DNA from: Coptodactyla brooksi
Taxonomy: Eukaryota > Arthropoda > Insecta > Coleoptera > Scarabaeidae
DNA length: 27,977 bases
Direction of reading: 5' to 3'
Assembly: GCA_033557675.1 (NCBI GenBank)
Contig: JAWQRM010000160.1
Location: 1-27,977 of the forward strand
Under the pieces are notes generated by a model. The model had not been told where the DNA came from, made no database searches, and saw nothing but the letters and a program-made list of their open reading frames with translations. A program made the position numbers and the translations under genes. Positions within the stretch are counted from its first letter, which is position 1; each line of letters opens with the position of its first letter. Shown here in pieces: positions 17,733 to 27,977 of this stretch.

Positions 17733-20606
17733 AAAAACACCTTCAACTTAAGTCCTTTTGTAGTCTACCTAATGTTTATTAGACAATGCAGAACAACTTA
17801 CAGTATTTGGGAAGAACTTATAGGATCTTTTTGGTGCTGTACTGTCTCTGTAAAAACACTTTTAATACAGACCTATACCAACATTCTTTCCAGCATCACT
17901 AGTTTATATACAAAGTGTTAATGAAGAGCACTAAAAAATGTAGTGTAATAAAATAAATAAATGAAACAAAAATAATGTACATTGGGCAATTTAGACAAGA
18001 GAACCTTTGTTTACTAATGTCTGTCTTGTACTTAAGATACACAAAGTGTGTAATTAAAAAAAGGTTTACATTTTTAAAAAGTTGCTAAATAATCTTTATA
18101 GGAAAAGATAATAAAAACTGATAAGTGATTTTTCTATAAACTATAGACAAATATATTAAGGTTATGCTACACATACAACACTGTTATTTAGGTTGCTTAC
18201 TTAAAATATGACATTAAACTTTTTTTTATCTTATTTACGGAAAAAATTCCAAAAATTGTTGAAGGATTCTTCCTTGCTTTAAATATATTTTTCTTTTAGA
18301 TTTAAAAGGGGGGCAGTAGAACAGTTAGAGAGAAACTTATCTATAAAAATGTCAGAAGGTTTAACAAGTAACACTTTTGTACTTTAATAAAATATCACAC
18401 TATGGTAAGATCAAAATTATAGGATGATTAATTTTGGTGTTCCAGTGACCTTCAAAGTTTCAGGATGTCTAATTTAAAAAAAAACATCAATTTCTTGTGT
18501 TAAACATTTTATTTTGTATGAATAAAACGAGTAAATATGTTTATTATTACTTTTAACTGGAAAAAAATCTAATTCCAGCCAACAATCATAAATCTGGAAC
18601 ATGGCAGAAACATACTTGAATTGAAATGATAATAATGTTTGCATTTGTGGTGTGATTTTTCTGTACATTTGTAGTATATACGAATACTGTACACGTTTTA
18701 TAAAACAGTTGTTTTCAAGACTGTATTATATTAAGTTAGAAAAAAAGCGGTAAGTTAAAAATGATCTAAAAATAAATACGTGAATGTATTGGTTATGATT
18801 TATACAACAGAAAAAGGAATAAGACATGTTCATTTTGGGCAATGGGCAATAGCCAATAGAGCTGGTTTAGAAGAGGTTGCAGACAAATTTCATAATTAAG
18901 TATCCGACTATGACACCTAGAATTTCCACGGTTGAAACTGCTATTACAGTTTTAAATGATAACACTCTTGATTGAGACACATAGAACATTCTCCTCAAAA
19001 ATCTTTGCTGCAACTGTCAACTGGCAAGTTACATATTTTCTATAAATGCTCAAGTTATGTATCATATCATAAGGCAGTAAAACAAAATTAAAATTCCTAT
19101 TAATATAAAATGTCCTTGATAACACAGGTACAACCATTGGAATATGGAAGGAAGTTAGAACACTATTGCTGTTAGTTTAATGACAATTTAACTAGTGACT
19201 TTGATGTAAAGTAAACTATAAGTGGCTTCCAAAAGAAGTTATCTCTTCGAACTGAAAATTACAAGGAATTCTCCACAGAAGCACAGGAAAACAAAGTTTT
19301 TGAATACCGAAGTTTTCTATGAAAAAGGCGTGTTCCATAAAACCTCTTCAAGCTTACTTTTAACATATAGGTCATAGTCAGTTCTGAAAATGTTTGACCA
19401 CTTTCAGCAATGTTTGACAGAATTTTATTGAGTGAATATTCAATTCTATATATTGATGAAAACAACACATTTTATTTGAAAGTAAATTGAAGTGAAATTC
19501 CTTGCCTTCTGTTGTTTTAATTTCTTAATAAATATTTTATTTTAATGACCTAAATCTCACAATTCATTCAGCAGAAATAGAACCTTAAGTTATGCATTAG
19601 ATTAAGGGGGCAATAAAAATTTTCTAAAATTTTTTTCACGAATTATTTTTCGTTTGTTGGTGAGTTGGCTGCAATGACACACTGCAGTTTATCGATTGGG
19701 AAGGTCCACCCCACACGCTAAACTCCTGTCAAAAGTAAGTTGATAACCTAACAAAACGATTTTGCTATCTACACCGTGCACACGTATTGTTATTGAGCAT
19801 ATTGGACTTCTTCTAGAGCACATCAGTATTGCACAAACTTTCTCGTAGTTTGAATGGTAGTGGATGAAATTTGGAAAATTAGAAATGTATAGATAAGACG
19901 TGTGATTCACGGAAAAACTCTAATGAGATAGTTTTTCAAGTTCTAGTTACTCATAAATATAATATAATTTTTTAAGGTATTTTGTAAATATGTACTTAGA
20001 TTTTTCAGATTGAATAAAAACGATTGGCATGCAAATAAATGAAGTAGTACTATTTTTAGAATTAAAATAATATCGATACCCTTTCGTTTGATCAATGTTA
20101 CACAAATTGTTACACTTAATAGTTGCATACTTAATTAGGTTTGAAAATAATTTTTATTGCTTAAAGGATATATTTTTTTAATAATAAAATAAAATCTCAA
20201 AAAACCAACGTGAGAATAAATTAAAAAGAATATCAAATTAAATTGAAATTATTGTAAAAATTTGGTTATATTAGAAACCATTTTAAAGCTTTTTTAACCA
20301 TAAATTCATTATGTGCTGGACTGTTCAGGACCAGAAATTGTTTGTCCTGCAAGTAGACGTAGATATTTTTGGATATTTAATGAACTATATGTAAAAGAAG
20401 AGTCTATTTTTAGTATCCATTTATTAACATTTTATATCATTCGAAAGGTACATATGTTTGTAAATCACAAGCAAAGTTTAAGCTTGAATAAATGACGTGT
20501 GAATAAATAATGACATTTGCAACACTGGGATATTCGTAACAGTTAAAAAGTTTTCACCGTTAGAATAAAAATATGGAACAAAGCAGTGCAGTAAAATTTG
20601 GAGTTA
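17733..20606. other. AT-rich intergenic sequence, no gene seen
   Basis: Only short low-complexity frames. Stretches near 18828-18898 (plus) and 19259-19468 (minus) translate into faintly proteinlike sequence without a match I recognise; they may be old mobile-element relics. Confidence 0.4.
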
Positions 20607-20653
20607 AATTTCAATTTGGTGAAATTAAATTTTAATATCCCCAAATTGAAATT
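20607..20653. repeat. 13-bp perfect inverted repeat
   Basis: AATTTCAATTTGG at 20607-20619 is matched by its exact reverse complement at 20641-20653; the 21-base spacer is AT-rich. Confidence 0.5.
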
Positions 20654-20879
20654 GACGCTGAAAGGATGTTTTTCGATGACGTAGAGACTATCCAAACCGC
20701 TACGACACGTCAATTAAACACGATACCAATCGTAACTTTGTAAAATCATTTGATTCATGTTTACGTCGTTGTAGAAAGTGTGTAGATGCAGAAAGTGATT
20801 ATTTTGAATAAACATAAGCAATTTTTCTAAAATACAACCTATTTGTATTTTATACAATATGGTCTATGTCAAATATGAC

Positions 20880-20929
20880 AATAATTTCAACTTTACCTGC
20901 TAATATTTGCAGGAAAAGTTGAAATTATT
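20880..20929. repeat. Long hairpin, 15+5 bp stem
   Basis: AATAATTTCAACTTT (20880-20894) pairs with 20915-20929 and CCTGC (20896-20900) with GCAGG (20909-20913), separated by one A-A mismatch, with an 8-base loop. An 18-bp perfect palindrome follows at 20954-20971. Confidence 0.6.
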
Positions 20930-21308
20930 TTTAATAAGTTTTTTTATAAGTTTTTCTTCAATATTGAAGAAACAATATTAATACGATATTCAATAAATAT
21001 TTAAATACATTTGTCAATGATTTATTCTCCTTTCATTTCGTAATATGATACTCTATCATGTCCTTTTTGCAAACTGTTAATACTTTTTCTCGAACCATAC
21101 CAAACTATATCGATTGGGCTGGTTTAATATTGGTTTAAATAGTTTAACATTATAGATTACATTACTTAACTAATATATGTATACGGAATTTGAAAAGAGT
21201 TTAGCTATGGTTATACAACTGTTTTACACAACGGAATATACTTAAAATAACAAGCTAATTATACTGATAAGCTGATAGTTGTTACTAACTATTTACATTA
21301 GAATGAAG

Positions 21309-21380
21309 GATTTTGGAACCTTTGGCTTAGTAACAAAGTTGAACAATGCCACCATTATATTAAAATCGAAAAATTTATTT
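21309..21380 (+). repeat. Dispersed repeat related to 2333-2404
   Basis: GGATTTTGGAACCTTTGGCT, then TAACAAAG, AACAATG, CACCA and TATATT, then CGAAAAATT, match 2333-2404 with scattered changes over about 70 bases. This copy lacks the hammerhead-like core that follows at 2409. Confidence 0.55.
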
Positions 21381-21780
21381 CCTAATTTACATTTTGCTAT
21401 TTACATTAGTTTATTTTAAGCTGTTAGTTATGTGTGACATCAGTTAGAAGTTAGTATTGTGTGGTAGAATGTGGAATAAAACAAAATTAGTCTGGATGCA
21501 GTATTTTGTAATTTTCATTATTAATTCTTAATAGTACCACTTGTTTTTCATTAATGTTTTCAGTAATGTAATTTCTGGTTTTCAGTCTTAGTGGTAAGAT
21601 CTTCAAATGATTTTGGGACAAATCTGAAAATCTTGCTGGTCTCTTAATATTTCTTATTTCGTTCATAAGGCGGTTTGGGAATAAATTTGTTACAGCCATC
21701 TTGCTGAAATTAAATCGTTTTCAAGTTTGTCAGGAATGTTCCAGAATCTTTATATGTTTTCTTGACTAATTATGAAAACT

Positions 21781-21910
21781 AATTGACAGTTAACTTTATC
21801 AACTGTCAAAACTGACAGTTAATAAATGAGAGCCATTCGTGAATGTGGATAAAAATGTTATTACCAGCAAAGTAACTGATAGTTAGCCTTTACTAACTGT
21901 CAAAACCGAT
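21781..21910 (+). repeat. Duplicated self-complementary block
   Basis: TTGACAGTTAACTTTATCAA then CTGTCAAAACTGACAG (from 21783) and a diverged copy with TGATAGTTAGCCTTTACTAA, CTGTCAAAACCGATAG (from 21870) lie about 87 bases apart. Within each, TGACAGTT and AACTGTCA face each other, so each can fold back. Confidence 0.5.
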
Positions 21911-22331
21911 AGGCAATTGAACTTAATAAGATATATTCTCAAAATTAAAACTGCTGAAAATATTGTTACGATTAATTCATGTAGTAACAAACTTGCAGTC
22001 ATACATATAGATAGATGAACAAGCCAGATAAAAAAATTGGTGGAAGCGCCGGTACAGATTTTTTTGTACACCTTAATGCCTTAAAAGCCATTATCGATAA
22101 CGATATACTCGTAAATTTGGTATTAGAAACACACTTTGAAATTAACATGTCTGCATCTATTGAAGTAATCATCAGTGCATCAAGGTCTTATACAAAGTTA
22201 TGACTAATTATTTATTAAGTACAGTATCTAAAAACGGTGCAAAGTGGCTTTAAAAATTCAACCATGAAGTGTCAAGGTAAGAGAAAGTCATGTGTAACGT
22301 AACATTCATTCGTTTTGAACCTTCATAGGAT

Positions 22332-23845
22332 GGTCCGGGGTCTGCTAATACCCCAAGACAAAATTTTTCGGTATATCTTTGCAAACTCAACAATCTAAGC
22401 CTTGATTTCCCATCTAGCTTCATATTATACCTTTTACTAATAGAACATTTAATATCTAGAAGTCGACTTGAATTAAAATTTAAGCTTTTATCGTTTTTAT
22501 CGTGGAGATGTCTTCAGACCCCGGTTCACTGTTTACAATAGTCAAAATTAATTCCAGTTTGTCATCAACAAAACTAAATCTGTTCTACTAAAAGATTATA
22601 AAAGGTAGAGTGCCTGTGTTACGGTCTAGTTCCAACAAATGGAATCAACAATTACTACTAACGAAGGTTTTCCAAAGTATGCAGCCAAAGATGGAACAGA
22701 ATAGTCAAAAGTTCCACAAAATACGAAAATTAGGCTTCCAAAAGCCAATATGCGAAGCCAGGCCTTTCAGACTACAGTGTTGGATATTTCAAGTATTGGT
22801 GGTGCTTTTTTTCTCTTCCTATCTCCTGATATTCTGAACGTAATTGTAACCGAAACAAACAAAAAAGTACAAGCATTTTATAACAAATGGAATTGGAAGG
22901 AACCAGGCAGGAATGAAAAGCTACAGATAAGTTAGCTACAATAAGAGATATTCTTGACAGTTTCGTTTCCAACTATAAAACATCTCTCAACCAGGTAACC
23001 ACTTGTGTGGAGATGTGCAATTTATACCCACTCAGGCTCGTGTACACTGCAGTACTTCTTACATTGCAAATATGCAAGTTTGTTTGGGTAAGTTTTTCGG
23101 ATCGATAAATAGAAAGAACAGTAAACTTAGCTTATGCCTCTATTTGTTTATAGGGAAACAAGGCAACAAACCGGAAAGAGGTCAAGGTCAAAGATTGGTC
23201 CTAGACATGGTGGAGCATTTAGGAGGAGATATTTTCAAATATGTTCACTTTTAGAAAAAATAGAACCCTAGTGTCTTACATTACGAAAACTAAAGCTGCA
23301 GTCATCTTGCTTTCAAGTGAACACTCTGATGGTAAAGTGACTGGTGAAGAACTTACAAACCGGATATTATTTTACATTAATATGAAACCAAAGGGGCTGT
23401 CGATACCACAGATAAATTAGCCAAAGTATATTCTGCGGAGAAAGACAAATTGGTGGCCGATTTTCTCTTCTTATATTTGGATTGGAAGAAGAACAGCTTG
23501 CTTCACATTAGGCAAAGAACTCATAAAAAAGAACGTTTTGATACAATAATAAATACATTCAGCTGAATAAAAATCGTCACATGACACATGTCTTTCCCGA
23601 ACAACAGAAGCCCATAGAATACAGAGTTGATCAACAAAATAACACCAGGGGGCGCTGCTACATGTGTCAAAGGGGAAAAGACAAAAAAGCATGTTTTATG
23701 TGTAGCAAATTCGTAAGTTTAGAACACTCAAAATCGGAGACAGTATGTAAAAATTGTACAAATACCATGTAATTAGTTAGATACCAGTTCTTATTTCTGT
23801 GAAATTTGTGTGAAGTTAGAATTTAGGGTTCACCTGGACCCCGGC
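22332..23845 (+). mobile_element. Decayed piggyBac-like DNA transposon
   Basis: A broken piggyBac-type transposase occupies the centre. GGTCCGGGGTCTGCTAATA at 22332-22350 and the reverse complement of sequence at 23826-23845 (GGGTTCACCTGGACCCCGGC) are loosely inverted matches and may be sub-terminal repeats. The exact ends and a TTAA target duplication could not be fixed. An unrelated repeat end (GTCAAGGTAAGAGAAAGTCA) lies at about 22270. Confidence 0.6.
22610..23772 (+). pseudogene. piggyBac transposase, broken in several frames
   Basis: In order, across frames: an N-terminal helical part (FFLFLSPDILNVIVTETNKK at about 22800-22862), then GNKPERGQGQRLVLDMVEHL (about 23160-23220), SYITKTKAAVILLSSEHSDG (about 23275-23333), ETKGAVDTTDKLAKVYSAEK (from 23384; the D at 23402-23404 matches the third catalytic aspartate region), and a C-terminal cysteine-rich motif (RCYMCQRGKDKKACFMCSKF, then C-CTNTM and a stop at 23772). 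The last piece is the zinc-binding tail typical of the family. Frameshifts and stops separate the parts and the central catalytic section is largely missing, so it cannot make an active enzyme. Confidence 0.8.
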
Positions 23846-24048
23846 TCCTCTTTTTTGTAAATGCTTGGTAGCATGGATGGATGGAATGGTCTTTATATCT
23901 TTTAGAGCTTACACTCTAAATCTCGCTCAATCAAAGCTCAATCTTTGGCTTATCCATATTTAGTTTTGTCATCAAAAAAATGTCAGCAAATTTTACTCAT
24001 TTACCATTCTGCAAATAAATAAGTTTTCCTTCATATTTTAGGTGCAAG

Positions 24049-24666
24049 ATGGTGAAGAAAAAACGTGACGAAGAAGAAGAGTGCTTCACGCTCCAGACGA
24101 ACAAGCCTAAAATAATCAAAGCTCAAGATCTGAGGAAGATCCACGCCGAAGCAATCGAAGAGCACCGCAAGAGAGTCAATAAAGTTGTCCACGCCATAGA
24201 TACCTTGATATCGGTGACCTTCGTGGCGCCACTGGTGGTCGGATTCTGGAGAGGTACTTGGGAAATTCTAGGGATTTATTACTATTTGTTTCCTATCGCG
24301 CAGTCGTTTGTTCTCGCCGTGGTACTTCACGTGTGCCTCTTCCTAATTAGGCAATTCATTAAGGATTTTGTGGACAGAGATAAGAAGGCCGTCAAGAAAG
24401 CTTTCGTATACGTCATTTTGAGAAGAGTTCACACGTATTTGTACGCCGTCATTTCCGTTATGCAGTGGAGAGGAGTGTGGACCCTGTTTGACATTTTAAC
24501 CGAGAGCGAACTCCACAAAATCTGCTTGACCGCTTTTATGCTGATGTCTTCCATATTCCTGCTGGGGATGCTGAGATCTATAAGGAATGTTGTGTCTGCC
24601 CCGTTTGTTATTATATTGGATAGAAGCGACGCCTCCTTCAATTTTCCAACGAGGTATAGGATAACG
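24049..24666 (+). CDS. fusl: Fuseless-like multi-pass membrane protein, 5' coding exon (copy 1)
   Basis: 206 codons from an ATG just after an acceptor (TTCCTTCATATTTTAG, ending at 24041) to a donor ACG|GTAAGT at 24666/24667, phase 0. A charged N-terminus (about 1-45) is followed by hydrophobic segments at about 48-66, 80-103, 118-138 and 157-174. Motifs are HAIDTLISV, FWRGTW (66-71), LRRVHTYLYAVISVMQWRGV (124-143), LRSIRNVVSAPFVIILD and FPTRYR at the exon end. The pattern of repeated WRGxW motifs and four membrane passes fits the N-terminal half of the insect Fuseless family, eight-pass presynaptic proteins needed for calcium-channel localisation in Drosophila. The family name is from memory of its pattern. 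No second half is visible before the next homologous exon at 25896. Confidence 0.65.
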
Positions 24667-25077
24667 GTAAGTGGCACATTCTTTAGGAAATGTTTACATT
24701 GAATGCAATTTAGTTTCTGAAGAAAGGAGCAGTCAAATCTTTCAAATAAAAGCATGTACCCAATTTATTCTGGACGCCATCTAATCTTATCCATTCCAAT
24801 TAAGGTTCATTAATTGTACAATTATACCCTGCTTTGATGTGAACCCTGCTTTAAATGATCTGATGATTTTGGAAATATTTGTAGTATTCTCAAAATTTAG
24901 GTAATACCAAATTACTCGATATTTCAGGTTCACCATAATTCCTAAATGTTAAAAAGGGACCTTTCTGGCATTCACTTCGAATGAAAATCGTGTTCATAAT
25001 TTTCTTCTTTCTTATATAAAATAAACTTTGATGTGCATGGAAAAGACTTATTGATAGAACACTAGTGTCAAAACTGG
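24667..25077. other. Intron or intergenic sequence after the first Fuseless-like exon
   Basis: No coding exon that could continue the membrane protein was recognised here. A minus-strand open frame of 185 codons from 25447 down to 24890 is mostly a shadow of a mariner fragment plus simple repeat. Confidence 0.5.
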
Positions 25078-25221
25078 TTTGCAAATTTTTTGCAAAATGT
25101 TTGGGAGGTCTTTTTGGAAGTGTACTGTTGTCAATTGGGCAAATTGGTTTGCAAAATCTTTTGCAAAATATTTTGTAAGTTTGCAAAATTTTTTGCAAGT
25201 TTGCAAAATTGTTTGCAAATT
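25078..25221 (+). repeat. Degenerate TTTGCAAA-type repeat
   Basis: The motif TTTGCAAA or TTTTGCAAAAT recurs about eight times in 144 bases (for example at 25078, 25089, 25148, 25160, 25179, 25191, 25200 and 25211), most densely from 25140 on. Since TTTGCAAA is self-complementary the tract can fold on itself. It directly precedes the mariner fragment. Confidence 0.65.
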
Positions 25222-25229
25222 CGGGCAGT

Positions 25230-25547
25230 CTAAAGGTTAAACAGAAAAGGCCAGAATTGACCAATAGAAAAGGTATAGTGTTCCAGCAAGATAATGGGAG
25301 ACCACATACCACTTTGGCAACTCGCCAGAAGCTTTTACAGCTTGGATGGGATGTACTACCATACCTATCATATTGTCCAGATCTGGCACCTTCCAATTTA
25401 CAATTTTTTTTTGACGGCAAAACCTTTACTTCAGATGAAGCCATCAAAAACGACTTGGATCAGTTTTTTGCCAGCAAGGATGAGCAGTTTTATGACGGTG
25501 GAGTCATACTACTGCCAGAAAGATGGCAAAAGGTGATGAAATGGTGA
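25230..25547 (+). pseudogene. mariner transposase C-terminal fragment
   Basis: About 105 codons closely match the C-terminal third of mariner transposases: KQKRPELTNRKG, FQQDNGRPH, LGWDVLPY, YCPDLAPSN, DGKTFTSDEA, DQFFASKDEQFYDGG and LPERWQKV. The second catalytic aspartate (in QDN) is present. The third, expected 35 residues on in APSD, is asparagine here, and about seven residues are missing just after it. The first two thirds, including the DNA-binding region, are absent, and the frame ends early. Dead copy lying between the two Fuseless-like exons. Confidence 0.85.
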
Positions 25548-25895
25548 ATATGTAATCACATAAAATATTTATACTCTCTAAGAAAAATGCCTTGAAATTA
25601 ATTCATGGCATATCATTAACAATATGTTATAATACTACGTTGTACCTAACCAACTTGCGGAAAACATAATTAATATCTCACCAAACGTAATATGTCCAAT
25701 TTTAACCGTTTGAGTTTGTTCGGACGATTACCAATAGTTCACGCTACTAACTGAAGTTAAGACAACAATAAATCGTTAATGACAATTGCAAAGTAACGTC
25801 AGTGCAGCAACAAAACCGTGGTGCCAAGTGCTAATAGAATTCAACAAGTAAAATAACGAGGTGTTATTCCAGTGTGCATTCACGTTCGTGTACGA
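25548..25895 (+). promoter_or_regulatory. Possible promoter and 5' UTR of the second Fuseless-like exon
   Basis: TCAGT at 25799-25803, within AACGTCAGTGCAG, fits the arthropod initiator, with a loose downstream-element match about 28 bases later. That would give a 95-base 5' UTR to the ATG at 25896. Alternatively the ATTCCAG at 25865-25871 is a splice acceptor and the leader comes from an upstream exon. The rest is AT-rich with no gene. Confidence 0.3.
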
Positions 25896-26519
25896 ATGCT
25901 TTTGAAAATGTGCGATCTGGAAACACTTGACTTGGTTAGGAATGAACCCATCGTGATGAAGTTGAACCGGGCGAGAAGGGAGGAAAAGAAGGTGAAGAAA
26001 ATTAAGAAGAAACTGCACGCGATCGACTGCCTAATATCTGTGGGAATCATTTGCTTTCTGGTCGTCACCTTCTGGAGATGTTCCTGGACGTTGATGGACC
26101 TGTACGGAGATTATCTACCGAGATACGCGACGTTTCTTAATTCTTGCCTGCTGCACGTTTTCATCATGCAGTACGCCGAAATAATAAAGAGGTTCGTAGG
26201 ATTCGATAAGGATAAATTCAAGAAAAACCCGCTATACTCCATCATCCGGAGGGTGTACGTCTATTTCTACGCAATCATTTGCATACTGCAATGGCAAACT
26301 GGATGGTTGATCATGGACGAATGGACCGGCATAGAAATGCTACCTGATGGAAGGGCGACTAAGGAACACGGTCTCTATGGAACCGTGATCGTTTCCGGTA
26401 CATCCTTATTTTGCCTCATCATTACGAAATCTTTAAGGAATTGCTTGGCTGCACCTCTGGTTATTATTTTTGACAACTGCAGTGCCCCCTACGATATACC
26501 AACGAGATTTAGAACAAAC
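25896..26519 (+). CDS. fusl: Fuseless-like multi-pass membrane protein, 5' coding exon (copy 2)
   Basis: 208 codons from the ATG at 25896 to AAC|GTAAGT at 26519/26520, phase 0. A second ATG four codons on (MCDLE) is equally possible. After a basic stretch (ARREEKKVKKIKKK), the order of motifs matches copy 1: LHAIDCLISV, FWRCSW, LLHVF, IIRRVYVYFYAIICILQW, SLRNCLAAPLVIIFD and IPTRFR at the exon end. WRGxW is changed to WRCSW in the first motif and to WQTGW in the second. A stretch of about ten residues (EMLPDGRATKEHG) between the third and fourth membrane segments is not in copy 1. The shared end point and phase show a duplicated exon. Downstream exons are not in the window. Confidence 0.65.
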
Positions 26520-26577
26520 GTAAGTAAATTTTATTGACATTTTATTATATTCTGGATGGGAACCGTGTTTCCAGTCG

Positions 26578-26740
26578 TATGTAGGCTTGTAATTATGCAT
26601 TTTTTTAAATATTCTATGTCCATTGCTTCTAACTTCTCCATCCCACTCTTTCAGGGTCTCTTTCCGAAGTCAAGCTGCTTTGGCTTGTAGGCTTTATCCA
26701 TTCTCACGTCGTGCCCAAACCACTAGAGCTGTCTGGCTTC
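26578..26740 (-). pseudogene. Non-LTR retrotransposon (LINE) 3' coding relic
   Basis: The minus strand reads EARQL, a stop, then WFGHDVRMDKAYKPKQLDFG, a second stop, and KSGMEKLEAMD. The pattern RxLxWFGHVxRM followed by a short basic region and W-x-E is the usual C-terminus of LINE reverse-transcriptase proteins. Two stops and the short length show an old fragment. Confidence 0.5.
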
Positions 26741-27291
26741 TAATTTCCTTTGCGTCAGTTAGTTTTCTTGTTGCAGCTCATCCCGATTTATACAATTGTT
26801 GATTCGGTCTTTTCTTGTTTCTGTTTGTGAACTTATATACACTTCATATTTTTGGAATTAAATTCAATGTCACATCGTATTTAAATTAAAAATTCTTTGC
26901 TATATTAGAATATAAAGAAGCAATAAGATGCATACAAACAGTAACAATCAAGAAAGGTCGTGCGTAATTGGTCATGTCGTAAATATAAATTACTTTTTTA
27001 CGTCTTGGCAAACCAATGTGTTTATGATTGCCTATGTACACGCAAGTGACCATAAATAAAACTTTAAAAATGAAATTACATCTGTATACTTATCACTGCC
27101 TCTATATGACAGCGTGGTCAGCTTGCTAATGTGTATTATCATAAAGTGTCTCGTTCTATTCGTTACAGTTATAATTAGTTATCAAACACATATTGCCAAA
27201 GATAACTATGACGTATCCAGAATGGCCTTCTTTGCGTTAAATGTGTTGAAAGTCTTGACAATATTAATAAGTTCAATAAATAACCAATAAA
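26741..27291. other. AT-rich sequence, no gene seen
   Basis: No coding exon homologous to a Fuseless C-terminal half, no RNA gene and no clear repeat was recognised. Confidence 0.4.
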
Positions 27292-27320
27292 GTGTAAGTG
27301 TGCTGAAGAAACACTTACAC
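27292..27320. repeat. 10-bp stem hairpin before a transposase relic
   Basis: GTGTAAGTGT (27292-27301) pairs perfectly with ACACTTACAC (27311-27320) across a 9-base loop, just before the ATG at 27326. Confidence 0.5.
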
Positions 27321-27325
27321 AAACA

Positions 27326-27977
27326 ATGTTTGACATCATTGTGAGTGGCTGTAGCGACCTTGCTTACGACACTGAACAAACCAGCATCCTGGATTTCGAT
27401 TCACACTTCGACTTTCCTGGACTACCGTTAGTGGATATTGAGGAACACGACAGAGTAAATGATGACATTGAAGAAGAGATGTCCAGCGTTGAACTAGTGC
27501 AGAAACCTACTCATATAGATTTTAAGTACAAACAGAATGCTTTTGAATACTGGCAAGTGGAAGGAAAGAACGACTTTCTCTAAAAAATGTCCAACATAAT
27601 TATGCCAAGGTTACGTCAAGGCAATATGTGCATAGAGAAAGTTGCTATCTCCACTGTTAGTATGTTTGAAAGATATAAGTGGTAGTTTAGGGCCAAAAGT
27701 AGAACAATGTTCGTCGACCAAATGTGTACATTATGACCACAAAATCGGGAAAGCTTACAAAACAGTTAGTAATAGAGTGGGTTTAGAATGTATATGTTTC
27801 CCATATTGGTCGTAAGACCCCTCTTACTAATGGACTCATGGTTAGGTCAGAGCCCTGAAGATGTCGAAGATGCTGTGCCACTTGCTCGATCAGTTACAAT
27901 AGAAAGATTCCCAAAAGGTGCCACTGGTATCATCCAACCCTTGGATGTTTATGGTTTCCGCTTCTGGAAGCAATTTG
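27326..27977 (+). pseudogene. DDE transposase (pogo-like, Tc1/mariner superfamily), broken and cut by the window edge
   Basis: An open part from 27326 (MFDIIVSGCSDLAYD...) ends with DFKYKQNAFEYWQ and a stop at 27583. One base of frameshift earlier, the sense goes on as SLKNVQHNYAKVTSRQYVHR, the helix-turn-helix pattern of pogo-like transposases. After a broken middle, the frame from 27788 reads PLLLMDSWLGQSPEDVEDAV and later GATGIIQPLDVYGFRFWKQF to the window end. The D of MDSW and the D of QPLDV are spaced with 36 residues between, fitting the second and third catalytic positions. Most of the first catalytic part is absent. Confidence 0.7.

Noticed and set aside
18828..18898. Proteinlike stretch RHVHFGQWAIANRAGLEEVA on the plus strand.
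   Set aside because: About 25 codons between stops and no family recognised; below the level at which chance can be excluded in this amount of DNA.
22015..22203. Small open frame MNKPDKKIGGSAGTDFFVHL and onward.
   Set aside because: It overlaps an equally open antisense frame, has no recognisable domain and no splice or promoter context.
24890..25447. Minus-strand open frame of 185 codons.
   Set aside because: It is antisense to the mariner fragment and to the TTTGCAAA repeat; the long frame follows from the repeat composition.

Overview
The window reads as AT-rich, gene-sparse nuclear DNA of an arthropod, most likely an insect. The grounds are introns with GT/AG borders, a metazoan STARD10-type lipid-transfer gene, two exons of a family that looks like the insect presynaptic protein Fuseless, and relics of Penelope-like, piggyBac, mariner, LINE and pogo-like elements. 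I cannot name the species. No tRNA, rRNA, CRISPR array or prokaryotic gene was seen.

Layout. 1-1230: a degraded coding-like stretch on the minus strand (20-346), then a GC-richer block with nuclear-receptor half-sites and a possible splice donor. 1231-5515: repeat-rich sequence with an inverted repeat whose two arms each carry a hammerhead-ribozyme-like core, a 24-bp palindrome, and three copies of a dispersed repeat. 5516-13766: a plus-strand STARD10-like gene lacking its N-terminal exon(s), with clear exons at 5516-5708, 5783-5915, 11461-11728 and 11803 onward. Its 5.5-kb second intron holds a degenerate satellite array (about 310-bp unit) and two inverted Penelope-like 3' ends with a GIY-YIG remnant. 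13767-22270: AT-rich sequence without a recognised gene, with several strong hairpins and another hammerhead-like relic. 22330-23850: a decayed piggyBac-like element. 24049-26519: two homologous multi-TM exons of Fuseless type, separated by a mariner fragment. 26578-27977: a LINE relic and a broken DDE transposase running off the right edge.

Three points deserve most attention. (1) The two Fuseless-like exons end at the same homologous residue in the same splice phase, and no downstream coding exon is visible between them. They may be alternative 5' halves sharing 3' exons rather than two complete genes. (2) The STARD10-like C-terminus stops just after a run of eight A's. One base of difference in that run opens a frame to a splice donor at 12014/12015 that joins in phase to a small exon at 13716-13766. 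This suggests a homopolymer error, a frameshift allele, or an alternative end. (3) The hammerhead-like motifs form a small diverging family, two of them facing each other in one inverted repeat. All similarity statements rest on reading the sequence by eye; no search was run.
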